NCBI GenBank assembly: GCA_003151895.1
Contig: PLYX01000208.1
Span: 1 to 14,438, forward strand
Origin: Solirubrobacterales bacterium
Lineage (GTDB): Bacteria; Actinomycetota; Thermoleophilia; Solirubrobacterales; Solirubrobacteraceae
Length of the DNA stretch: 14,438 bases
Direction of reading: 5' to 3'
Positions 13,540 to 14,438 of the stretch are shown here, one piece after another; the first letter of the stretch is position 1; every line of letters starts with the position of its first letter. Below the pieces are notes generated by a model. The model ran no database searches, was not told where the DNA came from, and saw only the letters and a program-made list of their open reading frames with translations. The position numbers were made by a program, and so were the translations under genes.

Positions 13540-14438
13540 TTACAGATCGCGCAGGCCGCGCAGCACGGCGTGCACGACCGTGGGAGTGGCGATCCGCTCC
13601 TGCCCTCCCCCCTGCATGTCCTTCAGCACCGTCTCGCCCGCACCCACGATCGCCACATAGCGGGCACCGAGCGCGTCCGCGTACCCCAGCTGGCCCTTCA
13701 GCGAGCGTCCGGCGAGCTCCATCTGAGCCGTCAGCCCAGCCGAGCGGGCTTCGGCCAGCAGGCCGAACGCCGCCCTGCGGAGATCAGCGTCCGGAGCGCC
13801 GAGCGCCACGAACAGCTCCACCGGGCTCGCCGCGACCGCCGGTGTATCTCCTGCCAGCATTATCCGCTCCACCCCTGCCGCCCAGCCCATACCAGGGGTG
13901 AGCGGTCCGGAGGTGGGTGGGGTGGGTGGGCCCTTGATTAACTCCACGAGGCCGTCGTAGCGGCCTCCGCCACCCACGCCACTCTGCGCCCCGAGCGCAT
14001 CGGATGTGAACTCGAACACGGTGCGCGTGTAGTAGTCGAGTCCGCGCACGAGCGTCGAGTCGACCTCGTAGGGCACGTTTGCCGTATCGAGCAGAGCGCG
14101 CACCTCGGCGAAGTGCTCCGCGTCGTCGCGGCTGAGGTGCTCGAGCAGCCTGGGCGCGGTCTCCATCACGCGCACAGTGCCAGGGTGTTCGGAGTCGAAC
14201 GCCCGCAGGGGGTTCAGATCGATGCGCTCGCGCACATCCTCCGACAGGCTCTGCTCGTGCGCGCGCAGATGGGCCTGCAGATGCTCGCGGTACTCGCTTC
14301 TGCTCCCGGCGCTGCCGAGGCTCGAGAGGCGAAGGCGCACGTCAGTGACCCGCATCTCGTCCAGCAGCGTCGCCAGCAATACGATCGACTCGGCGTCCAC
14401 CGCGGGGTCCTCGGAGCCGAGCGCCTCGGCCCCCACCT
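13540..14438 (-). CDS. hisS: Histidyl-tRNA synthetase, C-terminal ~300 residues (5' end outside window)
   Basis: A class II aminoacyl-tRNA synthetase charging tRNA-His. The first full codon (GTG 14436) is the internal Val of motif 2 (VGAEALGSEDPAVDAE), not a start, so about 100-120 residues lie beyond the edge. Visible signatures are LVRGLDYYTRTVFEF (histidine A motif), GVGGGGRYDGLVE (histidine B motif), and motif 3 in GMGWAAGVERIML. The anticodon-binding domain follows (ELFVALGAPDADLRRAAFGLL to VVHAVLRGLRDL), with GRSLKGQLGYADALGARYVAIVG. Between GGRYDGLVE and motif 3 is LIKGPPTPPTSGPLTPGMGW. Family members usually have only about L-G-G-P-P-T-P-G there, so roughly ten residues appear inserted; the insert is coded by the G-tract element at 13912-13932. 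The stop is TAA 13542-13540. Confidence 0.95.
   Translation of the reverse strand, partial: VGAEALGSEDPAVDAESIVLLATLLDEMRVTDVRLRLSSLGSAGSRSEYREHLQAHLRAHEQSLSEDVRERIDLNPLRAFDSEHPGTVRVMETAPRLLEHLSRDDAEHFAEVRALLDTANVPYEVDSTLVRGLDYYTRTVFEFTSDALGAQSGVGGGGRYDGLVELIKGPPTPPTSGPLTPGMGWAAGVERIMLAGDTPAVAASPVELFVALGAPDADLRRAAFGLLAEARSAGLTAQMELAGRSLKGQLGYADALGARYVAIVGAGETVLKDMQGGGQERIATPTVVHAVLRGLRDL
13912..13932 (+). repeat. G-tract element inside hisS
   Basis: The core GGGTGGGGTGGGTGGG (13915-13930) is a perfect G-quadruplex motif with single-base T loops, on the + strand, which is the template strand of hisS. The 21-base element matches mnmA 11501-11481 (- strand) at 20 positions. In hisS it codes the GPPTPPT part of an apparent insertion before motif 3. 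Confidence 0.75.

Overview
The window comes from a very GC-rich bacterium. Its codon use (third positions almost all G or C), its GTG and TTG starts and its gene content fit a soil-type actinobacterium. I lean towards Thermoleophilia/Solirubrobacterales, by inference from gene order and protein style; there is no rRNA or marker here to prove it. The window is fully coding: no stretch over 300 bases lacks a gene, and the largest gap is the 117 bases between pilB and pilT.

Layout. Bases 1-4474 read on the + strand: the 3' end of a GT39-type membrane glycosyltransferase, an OmpR-type response regulator, its overlapping sensor histidine kinase, and a ribonuclease D. Bases 4491-14438 read on the - strand and meet the first block tail to tail across 16 bases. 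In transcription order they are hisS (5' end outside the window), a membrane-anchored thioredoxin-like protein, mnmA fused to an IscU/NifU-type scaffold domain, ruvX, mltG, aroE, pilB, pilT and pilC. Spacings are mostly short or overlapping, so much of this block may be one long transcript. The genes serve tRNA charging and thiolation, RNA/DNA housekeeping, cell-wall and aromatic synthesis, and the motor of a type IV pilus (assembly ATPase, retraction ATPase, inner-membrane platform). No pilins, prepilin peptidase or alignment proteins lie in the window.

Most unusual: (1) short G-tract sequence elements recur nearly identically in unrelated genes. A 21-base stretch in hisS matches one in mnmA at 20 positions, and an 18-base unit tandemly repeated in the thioredoxin-like gene matches aroE at 17. 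They sit in protein loops, linkers or tails, in different reading frames and both orientations, which suggests a dispersed element that inserts into coding sequence in frame. (2) MnmA carries an N-terminal scaffold domain lacking the third cluster-ligand cysteine. (3) The pilT-pilC junction is duplicated with a 43-base offset, creating a 13-codon minigene between them with a TGA-G-ATG arrangement at both ends.
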